Shown: positions 8,075 through 15,922 of the stretch, piece by piece
How the letters are laid out: each line of letters starts with the position of its first letter
Numbering within the stretch: the stretch's first letter is position 1
DNA from: Nostoc sp. FACHB-892
GTDB taxonomy: Bacteria; Cyanobacteriota; Cyanobacteriia; Cyanobacteriales; Nostocaceae
DNA length: 44,293 nucleotides
Assembly (NCBI RefSeq): GCF_014698795.1
Contig: NZ_JACJTR010000048.1
Coordinates: 1 to 44,293, forward strand
Direction: 5' to 3'
The notes under the pieces: model-generated
Told to the model about the DNA's origin: nothing
The model's database searches: none
Seen by the model: only the letters and a program-made list of their open reading frames with translations
Program-made: the position numbers and the translations under genes

Positions 8075-8668
8075 GTGATAATCACCCTAGCTAGTTTCAA
8101 GGGTGGCGTAGCAAAAACGACAAGCGCCATCCATATTGCTTGCTTTCTATCTCAGCATGGCAGCACCTTGTTGGTTGATGGCGATCCAAACCACAGTGCT
8201 ACAGGATGGTCAAAACGAGGAGCATTACCTTTTAAGGTTGTAGATTTACTACAAGCTCCTATGCATAGCCGTAATTTTGACCATGTGGTTATTGACACAG
8301 CAGCTAGGCCAAGCCACGAAGATTTAGAAGCACTCGCTGATGGGTGTAATTTATTAATTTTGCCTACTACCCCTGATGCTTTAGCGATGGATGCCCTGTT
8401 GCAGACTGTAGACACGCTCAAATCATTGGGCAGCTCACGCTATCGTGTGTTGCTCACAATTATTCCCCCAGCCCCTCGTTTAACAGGACAGCAAGCACGG
8501 GAAGCATTAGAGGCAGAGGGAATACCACTATTTCAACATGGGATTAAACGATTTGCTGTTTATGAAAAAGCGGCACTGGAGGGGCTGCCAGTTTATCAAG
8601 TAAAAGACCGCAGCAGCAAAATAGCATGGCGCGAGTATCAAGAGGTGGGTAAGGAGATACTGTCATGA
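8075..8668 (+). CDS. parA: ParA family partition ATPase
   Basis: A 197-residue ParA/MinD-type ATPase. It opens with IITLASFKGGVAKTT, the deviant Walker A motif (KGGxxKT), followed by LLVDGDPNHSA and the Walker B-like VVIDTAARP. It would pattern the nucleoid to segregate plasmid copies. I chose GTG 8075, preceded by GGAG, because family members start right before the Walker strand. An upstream TTG frame (7970) adds 35 unconserved residues overlapping a repeat. There is no N-terminal HTH, so it is a short, type Ib-like ParA. Its stop overlaps the next start (ATGA). Confidence 0.92.
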   Translation: MIITLASFKGGVAKTTSAIHIACFLSQHGSTLLVDGDPNHSATGWSKRGALPFKVVDLLQAPMHSRNFDHVVIDTAARPSHEDLEALADGCNLLILPTTPDALAMDALLQTVDTLKSLGSSRYRVLLTIIPPAPRLTGQQAREALEAEGIPLFQHGIKRFAVYEKAALEGLPVYQVKDRSSKIAWREYQEVGKEILS

Positions 8669-9060
8669 GCAAGCCTAGCCCCTTTAAGAAATTATTTGAA
8701 ACCAAAGAAGAACCACAAATTGAGCCAGAACAACCAACAGAAGCAATCACAGAGAGTAACGTGACACAGACTCCAACACCACAAAAGACAGCGCCAATTC
8801 AAGAAGAACCCCGTAAACGTGGCAGACCTGCAACTGGAAAGCGGTCTGATGATGCTTGGATTGGGCGCACTTACTATGTGAAACGCTTAACAGATTTAGA
8901 TGTAGAGGAAGAATTACTCAAACTTAAAAGACGTGGCGTAGAGATTGATAAAAGCGAATTGGTAGATTTTCTAATGTCCGTCTGGGTGAAATGGCAGCAA
9001 GGTGAAAATATAGATTTACTACTTGACGAATTTACGCCAAGGCGAAATTCGCGCATTTGA
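8665..9060 (+). CDS. ParA partner: small DNA-binding protein with AT-hook
   Basis: A 131-residue protein coupled to parA by an ATGA overlap. Residues 1-50 are Pro/Gln/Glu-rich and probably flexible. RKRGRPATGKR is an AT-hook-like basic motif. The C-terminal part (YYVKRLTDLDVEEELLKLK, then IDKSELVDFLMSVWVKW) has the spacing of a ribbon-helix-helix domain. It most likely binds the GGCGAAA repeats around the locus and recruits ParA. One repeat copy (9039-9050) lies inside its own 3' end. Confidence 0.75.
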   Translation: MSKPSPFKKLFETKEEPQIEPEQPTEAITESNVTQTPTPQKTAPIQEEPRKRGRPATGKRSDDAWIGRTYYVKRLTDLDVEEELLKLKRRGVEIDKSELVDFLMSVWVKWQQGENIDLLLDEFTPRRNSRI

Positions 9061-9181
9061 CTGACCCCTTGCTGAATGCCTGGAACGCATTGTACTAAAG
9101 CTGAAAGAAACTACTGCGATAATGAAAAAGACTGATGCAGCTATTCCTGGATTTCCCATGCATCTTTAGGAGATACCCACT

Positions 9182-9472
9182 ATGACTATCAAAGAATTGC
9201 TTCTTATCGAAATTGAATCCACCTCCGATACCATTCTGACTGAAACGCTAGACTTTTTACGCTTTTTGAAAACGAAGGAAACCCAAACACAGCCTGTTTC
9301 ATCTGTGGCAGATTCTGCCGACCACACTCCAGTAAATTCCACAGGTCGCTCACTGCTCGAACATTTAAAAACAATTGGTAAATGGTCAGGTGATGATTTA
9401 CAAGAGTGTCTTGAGCTAGTTTATGCCACTCGCGGCAAAGCCAAATTTGATTACGACAACCCCTTTGAATAA
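9182..9472 (+). CDS. VapB-type antitoxin candidate
   Basis: A 96-residue protein directly before a PIN toxin, overlapping it by one base (TAATG), the usual antitoxin-toxin layout. AGGAG precedes the ATG. The N-terminal helix (IKELLLIEIESTSDTILTETLDFLRFLK) resembles the DUF2281-like N-terminus of cyanobacterial VapB-like proteins rather than an AbrB or RHH domain. The C-terminal part (LEHLKTIGKWSGDDLQECLE) would wrap the toxin. It should neutralise the toxin and repress the pair. Confidence 0.75.
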   Translation: MTIKELLLIEIESTSDTILTETLDFLRFLKTKETQTQPVSSVADSADHTPVNSTGRSLLEHLKTIGKWSGDDLQECLELVYATRGKAKFDYDNPFE

Positions 9473-9915
9473 TGTACTTGTTAGATACAAATCACTGTAG
9501 CCAAGCAATACTTGGTAATGTCAATGTGCTTCATCGCCTTGCAGAAGTGGAAAATTCTGTAATTACAACCTGCGCCATCGTTCAAGGCGAACTGATAGAC
9601 ATGGCAGAACGTTCTCAACGCAAGGAAAATAACTTAGCTCTAATTCACCGTTTTCTAACGGGTATATACAGCCATAATATTGATGGATCTACTGCTACTA
9701 TCTACGGGCAACTGAAAGCCGCTTTATTCAATCAGTTTGCACCGAAGGAGAAAAGTAAGCGGAGAAAAACGAAAATAACTGATCTAGGCTTCGATGAAAA
9801 TGACCTTTGGATTGCAGCTGTAGCCTTACAACACGGTCTTATCGTTGTGTCAGCCGATAGCGACTTTCAGAGAATTCAACAAGTGAGAACATTGTCTGTT
9901 GAATCTTGGCTGTAA
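9472..9915 (+). CDS. vapC: VapC-type PIN-domain ribonuclease toxin
   Basis: A 147-residue PIN protein. The four acidic positions are visible: Asp5 in YLLDTNHCS, Glu in VQGELIDMAE, Asp in DENDLWIAAVAL and Asp in SADSDFQRI. These coordinate metal for RNA cleavage. Length and order fit VapC. It is coupled to the antitoxin at 9182 and would serve as an addiction module next to the partition genes. No disrupting change is seen. Confidence 0.9.
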   Translation: MYLLDTNHCSQAILGNVNVLHRLAEVENSVITTCAIVQGELIDMAERSQRKENNLALIHRFLTGIYSHNIDGSTATIYGQLKAALFNQFAPKEKSKRRKTKITDLGFDENDLWIAAVALQHGLIVVSADSDFQRIQQVRTLSVESWL

Positions 9916-10019
9916 ATCCCATCCCTTATCCTCACCTGCGCTTGATTAGTTCTACTCAAAATTATTTCAATAGCAGAAGGTCAGAATGTAATGGGATTTA
10001 ACAACGTAAATGGCAGTAA

Positions 10020-10070
10020 GGCGAAAATAAAAATTTGTTAATTGGCGAAATTTCGCATTGGCGAAATTAT
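10020..10070. repeat. Cluster of three GGCGAAA repeats
   Basis: GGCGAAAAT (10020-10028), AATTGGCGAAATT (10040-10052) and ATTGGCGAAATTAT (10057-10070) occur within 51 bp. GCGAAATTTCGC at 10045-10056 is a perfect 12-bp palindrome. The same motif flanks parA upstream, which makes this a candidate binding site for the ParA partner. Confidence 0.6.
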
Positions 10071-10262
10071 CACAATGAAGCAGGCGACTTTATAGAAAAC
10101 CCTGACATACCAATTGATAGGGTGTCTACTCTTAGATTCGTTCACAATCCTACTACCCCAATGGGCGGGATAGAAACATACACTACGCCTGATATAGATT
10201 TACTTAACAAACTTTCTGAGCAATATCCAACGGATATGCTTCCTTTCCCAGAAGATGAATAA
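10035..10262 (+). CDS. Short ORF, unknown, possibly a gene remnant
   Basis: A 75-codon frame opening at TTG 10035. The region from 10080 on has protein-like composition (DFIENPDIPIDRVSTLRF, LNKLSEQYPTDMLPFPEDE), but the first dozen codons are simply the GGCGAAA repeats and no ATG serves the frame near its start. It may be a 3' fragment of a lost gene or a small TTG-started gene. I recognise no family. Confidence 0.3.
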   Translation: MLIGEISHWRNYHNEAGDFIENPDIPIDRVSTLRFVHNPTTPMGGIETYTTPDIDLLNKLSEQYPTDMLPFPEDE

Positions 10263-10358
10263 AAACTGTAATTAGCTTTCATAATAATTTTTTGTCAAAA
10301 GTGGATCACACTTGCCGAGGGTAACGCACGAGATATGACCGTTTGTAATTACCTATGC

Positions 10359-10676
10359 TTAATTTGTTTTGAGGCTAAGAATTGTTTCCCAAATTGTCCA
10401 TTGGATCGGTTCAGCCAATAAATTTTTTGTTCGTTTTAAATAAGGTTTGCGATAAGGTCTGTTGAGTTGTGCTGTCTCGAAATCGTTTTTGTCAGCCCAA
10501 GTCTCGTAGAACATAAACCTAGTCGGGTCGTGAGGATTCTGGTTGACTTTGAAATTAAGCAGGTTTGGTTCAGCAAAGACGTGTTTGAGAACATTCATCA
10601 GTTCTTTTTTGTAGGCTTCTTCCATACCAGGCTTAGTACGGACTGAAACTAATACAGTTATAGGTTTGCTACTCAT
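10359..10676 (-). CDS. Antibiotic biosynthesis monooxygenase-fold protein (ABM/YgiN-like)
   Basis: A 105-residue ferredoxin-like ABM domain: ITVLVSVRTKPGMEEAYKKEL, then HDPTRFMFYETWADKNDFE and a C-terminal strand. Small cofactor-free ABM proteins oxidise quinols or act as stress-linked enzymes; the substrate here is unknown. GAGGG precedes the ATG. It is the last gene of the minus-strand VOC/SDR cluster, 126 bp after the neighbouring VOC gene. TTCACAAATTAT, like the cluster's operator motif, lies about 55 bp upstream, suggesting separate but shared control. Unlike its neighbours it has no signal peptide. Confidence 0.8.
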   Translation of the reverse strand: MSSKPITVLVSVRTKPGMEEAYKKELMNVLKHVFAEPNLLNFKVNQNPHDPTRFMFYETWADKNDFETAQLNRPYRKPYLKRTKNLLAEPIQWTIWETILSLKTN

Positions 10677-10802
10677 AATTCTTCCCTCAGAACGATGCGG
10701 TTGGGAAGTTGGAGCGAACCTAGTTGATAATTTGTGAATAAATTGGTGTGTGCGTTCATACTTTTAACTGGTGAAAGTTTGGTAATTAGATGTGGGGAAA
10801 AT

Positions 10803-11342
10803 CTATTTTTGACGTTCCCAAATAGCGATGAGATTGCCATTGTTGTCCCGAAAATTTGTAATCGATGTGCCAATTTCGGGAATATAACGGCTCTCCCAAA
10901 TCAGTGGTACACCTTTGGCTTTTAACTGAGCATTCGCTGCTTTTAAGTCATTCACGTAAAACACCATATTGCGGATGCCGAGAACCTCTAAATGTGCTGG
11001 AGGGTTTTTTGGTTTTCCTTCCAAATTTCGCTGATTAGGGATTTTGATTAAATCAATGAAAAAGCCATTCTTTTCCATCAAGGCAATCTCAATACCTGTA
11101 GAAACTTGCCTTCTAGTTTGCAACTTGAAGCTTAACTTGTCTGAATACCAACGCACAGATTCGTCAATATCTGGAACTGATATGGCGACATTGTAAATTT
11201 CCAGTGTTTCAAGCCCCATGTCAGCTTGTGAATTTATTTTAGGTTGGTTTTGGTTAGCAATTGCAAAAAGACTAGTACTTGCTGTAAGTCCGGTTGTGGT
11301 CAAGATAACTGCTATTAGTTTTTTCAAGCCTTTAGGTTGCAT
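10803..11342 (-). CDS. Exported VOC (glyoxalase/bleomycin-resistance fold) protein, metal ligands altered
   Basis: A 179-residue protein from ATG 11342, chosen because AGGA precedes it and it begins a signal peptide (LIAVILTTTGLTASTSLFAIA). An upstream start would overlap the previous gene. The VOC domain reads YNVAISVPDIDESVRWYSDKL and IRNMVFYVNDLKAA. Both positions usually held by metal-binding His are Asn, and the usual Glu of GFFIDL is Asp, so glyoxalase-type metal catalysis looks unlikely. NFRDNNGNLIAIWE ends the fold. It shares the cluster with two other exported VOC proteins. Confidence 0.82.
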   Translation of the reverse strand: MQPKGLKKLIAVILTTTGLTASTSLFAIANQNQPKINSQADMGLETLEIYNVAISVPDIDESVRWYSDKLSFKLQTRRQVSTGIEIALMEKNGFFIDLIKIPNQRNLEGKPKNPPAHLEVLGIRNMVFYVNDLKAANAQLKAKGVPLIWESRYIPEIGTSITNFRDNNGNLIAIWERQK

Positions 11343-11368
11343 GGTGAAAATTCCTGCGCGTTCATGAC

Positions 11369-12013
11369 CTAACAATAACTTGTGCCAATAGATAGAAAAA
11401 GCAGTTTACTGTCATATAACTTGTGAAAATAATTCACAGTCTTTAGGTACACAGATGCTAATAAGTTTGAAAATTTAGTTTGCTTGAGTTCCTCAACCAG
11501 TTCAATCAAATTTCCGTTGTTGTCCTGAATGAAGCAGAGCTTAAGCTTCAATGCCTCATCTACTCTTGGTTCCCACAGGAACTTAACGCCCTTTCTCCTG
11601 AGTTCTGCGGCGACGATATCTAAATCGTCTACGACAATTGCCAGATGTTTGTAACCCTGTATTAGCAAATCATCCGGAACATTAGTCACTGGCGGTTGAA
11701 CTCGGAACGAGCTTTTGCGTGCAAATACTTCAAGACGGATGCCATTTAATTCTAGAAAAGCTTGCTGTGTAGATAGTTGAGGTAAATGGCGTCTTCCGAT
11801 AACTCGGAAGCCAAGTTTATCTTGATACCACCGAACCGTCTCTTGAAAGTTAGTAACCGAAATTGCCACATGATGCAATTTGGCCGAACCTAGTGGTGTA
11901 ACAGGAGTGGCTGGCTTCTGCACTTGGGCTTGGTCATGCGCCATTGCAGAAAAACCGACAATTGCAACAATTACAGTGCAACTAAGCGCCTTATTAACTG
12001 CGTTTTTGAGCAT
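11369..12013 (-). CDS. Exported VOC family protein with intact metal-ligand positions
   Basis: A 214-residue protein with an N-terminal signal peptide (VIVAIVGFSAMAHDQAQ). The VOC domain has His in LHHVAISVTNFQETVRWY, Glu in GIRLEVFAR, His in YKHLAIVVDDLD and Glu in DNNGNLIELVEE, the usual set of four metal ligands, so it is the member of the trio most likely to be an enzyme. About 40 residues extend past the normal end of the fold; the DNA for that tail contains the promoter-like sequence of the next gene (11385-11427). The substrate is unknown. Confidence 0.85.
   Translation of the reverse strand: MLKNAVNKALSCTVIVAIVGFSAMAHDQAQVQKPATPVTPLGSAKLHHVAISVTNFQETVRWYQDKLGFRVIGRRHLPQLSTQQAFLELNGIRLEVFARKSSFRVQPPVTNVPDDLLIQGYKHLAIVVDDLDIVAAELRRKGVKFLWEPRVDEALKLKLCFIQDNNGNLIELVEELKQTKFSNLLASVYLKTVNYFHKLYDSKLLFLSIGTSYC
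11376..11427 (-). promoter_or_regulatory. Operator/promoter-like block for the downstream VOC gene
   Basis: Read on the minus strand, TTCACAAGTTAT begins at 11427 and is followed after 15 bases by TTTTTCT, an ungapped match to the block upstream of the first VOC gene (from 13800 down). A second GCACAAGTTAT occurs about 40 bases further on. The block lies 35-85 bp before ATG 11342, inside the 3' end of the previous gene. It is a likely duplicated LysR-regulated promoter. Confidence 0.5.
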
Positions 12014-12052
12014 AATTACTTCTAGTGTTGTTTCGGACGGATCAATTTGGCA

Positions 12053-13033
12053 CTACAGGCGGTCTTCAGCCGCAGAACCTTCATGGGCAGCCATACCACC
12101 GTCCACCACCATGATGTGTCCATTGAGGAAACTGGCTTCTTCGTCCGCGAGAAACAAGGCTACATTCGCTATCTCTTCTGGTTGTCCCCAACGTTTGAGC
12201 GGGACTTTGTTAGCAATAGAGTTACTGACTTGTTGATAAAGCTGAGTATCTACAGGGTTAACAAACTGATTCAGGAAAGTTGTCTCGATGGGGCCTGGTG
12301 CAATTGCATTCACGCGGATACCTTGGGTAGCGTACTCCAGCGCCGCAGCTTTCGTCAAACCGACTACACCATGTTTAGAACTTACATACGCACCAACATT
12401 TGGTAATGCCACAAGCCCTAATGTCGAAGCCTTGTTAATAATGACACCTGATTTTTGCTTGAGCATCTGTTGTAGCTCATACTTCATGGAGTAGAACACA
12501 CTGTCGTAGTTGGTGCTATTTAATTCCTGCCAATGTTCCGTAGTCATCTCATGAATTCGCCCAAAACCTGGTACACGACCAATACCTGCGTTGTTGTAAG
12601 CTATATCAAGCCGACCATATTTCTGAATAGTTGCTTTTACGAAAGCTTCCACTTGTTTGGGGTCGCGTACATCAGCACGCATATATGTTGCTTCACCACC
12701 ATTGTTGCGAATTGTGGCTTCCACTTGTTTGCCCAAGTTTTCGCGTCTGCCGCAAAACATGACTTTTGCCCCTTCTCTGGCAAAGAGTTCAGCTGCGGTG
12801 CGTCCCATCCCACTCGTTGCACCTGTAATTAAAACAACTTTGCCATTAAATCGTCCGTTTGCAGAGCGAATTGGCGATGACTGTGTCAGAGTTTGGTTTT
12901 CGTTCGCCTTGACCTGATGACTATTAAGTGCTTGATTGCCAATGACTGCCATCGTTCCCAAAGCTGTAGTACCACCAAAAATAAACTTGCGTCGTGTAGC
13001 AGAGATTTTGAAAGGCTTTCTGGAATGGCTCAT
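12053..13033 (-). CDS. Short-chain dehydrogenase/reductase with Tat-type signal
   Basis: A 326-residue classical SDR. The first 45 residues look like a twin-arginine signal (TRRKFIFGGTTALGTMAVIG). Then come the cofactor motif TGATSGMG, NNAG (AYNNAGIG), catalytic Ser (NKASTLG), YVSSK with the Tyr/Lys pair, and the PG motif (APGPIET). CGRREN after strand 2 suggests NADPH preference. An exported SDR is unusual, since nicotinamide cofactors are cytoplasmic, although Tat can export folded cofactor-loaded enzymes. AAGGAG precedes the ATG. It follows the first VOC gene by 63 bp, probably in one transcript. Confidence 0.92.
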   Translation of the reverse strand: MSHSRKPFKISATRRKFIFGGTTALGTMAVIGNQALNSHQVKANENQTLTQSSPIRSANGRFNGKVVLITGATSGMGRTAAELFAREGAKVMFCGRRENLGKQVEATIRNNGGEATYMRADVRDPKQVEAFVKATIQKYGRLDIAYNNAGIGRVPGFGRIHEMTTEHWQELNSTNYDSVFYSMKYELQQMLKQKSGVIINKASTLGLVALPNVGAYVSSKHGVVGLTKAAALEYATQGIRVNAIAPGPIETTFLNQFVNPVDTQLYQQVSNSIANKVPLKRWGQPEEIANVALFLADEEASFLNGHIMVVDGGMAAHEGSAAEDRL

Positions 13034-13096
13034 TGTCGTTTTCTCCTTGATAAAAGTTTATTCAAAGTTTGATAGTTGTTCTATCTTCTGAGTTCT

Positions 13097-13690
13097 TTAA
13101 GGGCGATTCAGTCGCTCCCAAACGTTGCCGCGACGCTCCCAAAGCGTGATGAGATTATTGTTGTTATCTCGAAACATAGTCACGCGAGTACCAACTTCTC
13201 TTAGTTCACGGGCTTCCCAGACAAACTGGATATTTTTAGCTTTCAACTCACGCACGCTTGTATCCATGTCATCAACCCATAAAACAAAGTTCTTTATTCC
13301 TTGATATTTCAGGTGATTTGGTGGGTCAAGGTTTAGCATTGGCATTGGTTGGGAATTTGCTACTTCTAAAAATTCGATAACCACACCATTACGCTCAATC
13401 ATGGCGATAGACACCCCATTGGACAAATCTGCTTGGGAAATTTTGCGGAAGCCCAACACGCGCTGATACCAATCTACGCTGGCATTCACATCGGGGACTG
13501 AAATAGAAACATTAAAGTGTTTCATCGAATCCAAACCACGACCGTTACGAGTATTAGTATCAAATGTTTCTTTTTTCTGTTCATTGCTCGATTGTGCAGA
13601 TACAGAAAAGGAATTTTGGTTAAGTCCCGCTAAGTTACCAACAGTGAGTCCAACTGTAGCGATCACGATAGGTAGTAGTTTTTTCAACAT
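13097..13690 (-). CDS. Exported VOC family protein, first gene of the cluster
   Basis: A 197-residue protein with a signal peptide (LLPIVIATVGLTVGNLAG, cleavage near VSA). VOC motifs are HFNVSISVPDVNASVDWYQ, IEFLEV, IKNFVLWVDDMDTS and DNNNNLITLWERR. As in the 10803 gene, the two usual metal His positions are Asn. The spacing otherwise matches, so the fold is kept and function may be binding rather than glyoxalase catalysis. AGGAG precedes the ATG. It is divergent from the LysR gene across a 141-bp promoter region. Confidence 0.83.
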   Translation of the reverse strand: MLKKLLPIVIATVGLTVGNLAGLNQNSFSVSAQSSNEQKKETFDTNTRNGRGLDSMKHFNVSISVPDVNASVDWYQRVLGFRKISQADLSNGVSIAMIERNGVVIEFLEVANSQPMPMLNLDPPNHLKYQGIKNFVLWVDDMDTSVRELKAKNIQFVWEARELREVGTRVTMFRDNNNNLITLWERRGNVWERLNRP

Positions 13691-13761
13691 GATGGTTTCT
13701 CCTTTTTACGGTTTTTTGCGCGAGTGCAATCCTCTATTGCCTTCAAGTTAACCTTTGGCAA

Positions 13762-13800
13762 AAAGAAGAAAAAGTAGTTACATTTCACATAACTTGTGAA
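13762..13800 (-). promoter_or_regulatory. LysR-type operator/promoter between the LysR gene and the VOC cluster
   Basis: TTCACA (13784-13789) and TGTGAA (13795-13800) form a perfect dyad with a 5-base spacer, containing the T-N11-A pattern expected of LysR sites. Read on the minus strand, it starts TTCACAAGTTAT and continues into TTTTTCT, nearly the same as 11427-11393. It sits between the divergent starts at 13690 and 13832. Confidence 0.55.
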
Positions 13801-13831
13801 TAAAGTTCAAAAATCATTTAAGCTGGTGGGC

Positions 13832-14791
13832 ATGGACAAACTCAACAGCCTAATCATCTTCGTCCGCGCTGCCCAAAACCGCAGCTTCTCAGAAGCTGCG
13901 CGACAAATGGGGATGTCGCCATCCAGCATCAGCAAAGCCGTGCAACGCTTAGAAGAAGAACTGGGAATCCGCTTACTTAACCGCACCACCCGCAGCGTGA
14001 CGTTGACGGATGACGGTGCTGCTTTTTACTCACGGTGCCGACAAATTCTCGATGAGTTAGAAGAGGCAGAACAAGAACTGCTGCAAACGAGGTATCAACC
14101 CAGAGGGACGCTAAGAATCGATTTAACAATGGCGTTGGGGCGAATGCACATTGTTGGGGCGTTGCCTATGTTGACGGCGAAATATCCTTCACTCAAGCTG
14201 GATGTATCTCTGAATGACCGCTTTGTTGATTTAATTGAAGAAGGAATTGATGCTGTTGTGCGCTTGGGTATTGGTACGGACAGTCGATTAATTATGCATC
14301 GGGTGGCGACAGTGCGGTTTGTTGTTTGTGCTTCACCGGATTACTTCAAACGCCACGGTATTCCCAAAACTCCTCAAGACTTGAAGCAACATAACTGTAT
14401 AAATTTTGTCTATCCCCAAACACGAAGGGTGTTTGAGTGGCGCTTTCAACACGGCAGTTTGCACACTCCAGGGAACCCCCGCAACGCACTGCCTCACCAA
14501 GGCGAACAATTTGAAATGCCTGTGGAGGGTTCCTTACGATTTGACCATGCCGAATCTTTACTGGAAGCTGCAATTGCGGGCGCGGGAATAGTGCAAGTTC
14601 TTAACTATGTTGCTGGAAGAGCAATTGCGGGTGGTGAACTTCAACCGATACTTGAGGACTATGCTGCTCCTGGTGAACCGATATCGGTAATTTATCCACA
14701 AAAGCGGCATTTATCAGCAAAAGTTCGCGCTTTTATTGATTTTATGGTTGATTTAATGGGTCAACTTAGGCTGGAGAAAATTGTTGAATAA
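13832..14791 (+). CDS. LysR family transcriptional regulator
   Basis: A 319-residue LysR protein from ATG 13832, preceded by GGTGGG. The winged HTH reads MDKLNSLIIFVRAAQNRSF, then AARQMGMSPSSISKAVQRLE and LLNRTTRSVTLTDDG. The effector domain follows, with GIDAVVRLG and the AAIAGAGIVQV loop. It is of the subtype with a MDKL start that often controls divergent oxidoreductase genes. Here the divergent genes are the exported VOC/SDR set, which it probably regulates through the TTCACA/TGTGAA site. The effector is unknown. Confidence 0.95.
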   Translation: MDKLNSLIIFVRAAQNRSFSEAARQMGMSPSSISKAVQRLEEELGIRLLNRTTRSVTLTDDGAAFYSRCRQILDELEEAEQELLQTRYQPRGTLRIDLTMALGRMHIVGALPMLTAKYPSLKLDVSLNDRFVDLIEEGIDAVVRLGIGTDSRLIMHRVATVRFVVCASPDYFKRHGIPKTPQDLKQHNCINFVYPQTRRVFEWRFQHGSLHTPGNPRNALPHQGEQFEMPVEGSLRFDHAESLLEAAIAGAGIVQVLNYVAGRAIAGGELQPILEDYAAPGEPISVIYPQKRHLSAKVRAFIDFMVDLMGQLRLEKIVE

Positions 14792-14848
14792 AAGCTCTAC
14801 ATTATCTGTAAACATTAGCGTAGACTTAGGCAGAGTTATAGGTCTTTC

Positions 14849-15841
14849 CTAAATCAATTCTGATATTGAGTCACTCATCTGCTTTTGCAAACGCTGGCGG
14901 TTATCATCATATTTCAATACCGTCTGCACTTGGGCGTGTCTGCTGAAACGCTGGGTAGCACGGTAGTTGCCATTATTCAGATCCAATACTGTAGTAATCG
15001 CACTATGACGAACACGATGTGGTGACATCTTCTTAGTAATTCCGGCTTGCTTGCATAGCCCATCTACCAGTCGCCTGATTGCCTCCCCGGTTAATCTCGC
15101 TCCATTCTTGTGGTAAGCCAGCACAGTGAAAAGCGGGTCTAAACCACGTTTATTCTTACTTGCTTTTATCCAACTGGCGATTGCATCAACCGTTTTGTCC
15201 GATAGGTCAATAACTTCTTTCTGGCTACCCTTGCCTTTACCCAGGATTTCAAGAGTTTTCTCTTTGGCGTTAAAGTCACGCACATTTAGATTGACTATCT
15301 CCTGACGACGCAAGCCATTATCCCAAAGTAACCGCATAATGGCATAATCGCGCTTGCCCTTAAGAGTACTGCGGTCAACCAACGCTATAACTAAAGCATA
15401 GTCCTCGGCTGGAATGCCCATAGTGTCCCGGTAGGTTTCAACCTTTTCACCTTTGACATCATCTAGGGAGAAATTGCACACACCCAGCCGTCGCCCCATC
15501 TCAACCATTGACTTGATAGCACTAAGGCGACGATTCACTGTAGCTTCAGCCAGCTTTTTCTTAATCAGGTGCGCTTTGTACTTGAGAACCACAGCAACGG
15601 CGTGACGCTGTTCCAGGTGAAGAAACTCTAGAACCAAATCCCGGTTGGGTTCTTTCTTAACGACAAACAGAAAGAAATCTTTCAAATCTTTTTGGTATTC
15701 GCGCTTGGTGTTCTGTGAGCGCTTATCACCAATCAACTGCTGGATAACGTCGGGGTCATTTTCTAGAGAAAAATCCTCACCGATCGTTAAGGAGAGCGAG
15801 TTTTCTAGAACACTAAGGTTTTCGGGATGAATAGGGTTCAT
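14849..15841 (-). CDS. Tyrosine recombinase/integrase
   Basis: A 330-residue protein. A SAM-like core-binding domain spans about residues 40-130 (NTKREYQKDLKDFFLF). The catalytic domain has Arg in GLRRQEI (near 173), a Lys in the beta-hairpin region, HRVRHSA (near 274), a third-box SRHAQ and the nucleophile Tyr in LKYDDNR (near 310), so all parts look intact. It could resolve plasmid multimers or move a cassette. Its upstream edge is a tandem GGGGGAGCA array, and a relic of a related recombinase lies at 16695-16895. Confidence 0.92.
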   Translation of the reverse strand: MNPIHPENLSVLENSLSLTIGEDFSLENDPDVIQQLIGDKRSQNTKREYQKDLKDFFLFVVKKEPNRDLVLEFLHLEQRHAVAVVLKYKAHLIKKKLAEATVNRRLSAIKSMVEMGRRLGVCNFSLDDVKGEKVETYRDTMGIPAEDYALVIALVDRSTLKGKRDYAIMRLLWDNGLRRQEIVNLNVRDFNAKEKTLEILGKGKGSQKEVIDLSDKTVDAIASWIKASKNKRGLDPLFTVLAYHKNGARLTGEAIRRLVDGLCKQAGITKKMSPHRVRHSAITTVLDLNNGNYRATQRFSRHAQVQTVLKYDDNRQRLQKQMSDSISELI

Positions 15842-15850
15842 GGTTTTAAG

Positions 15851-15913
15851 CAGGGGGGCAGGGGGAGCAGGGGGAGCAGGGGGAGCAGGGGGAGCAGGGG
15901 GAGCAGGGGAGGC
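15851..15913. repeat. Short tandem repeat array (GGGGGAGCA units)
   Basis: About five to six 9-base GGGGGAGCA units run between the recombinase start and the four-helix-bundle gene's stop. This is the STRR type of short repeat known from heterocystous cyanobacteria. An inverted array occurs at 16310-16347. Confidence 0.9.
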
Positions 15914-15922
15914 TCTTGAGGT

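Noticed and set aside
10673..10873. Minus-strand frame between the ABM and VOC genes
   Set aside because: It mostly overlaps the VOC 3' end in another frame and the intergenic operator region, with no start signal.
12047..12917. Several plus-strand frames across the SDR gene
   Set aside because: They are antisense shadows of a well-supported SDR coding sequence.
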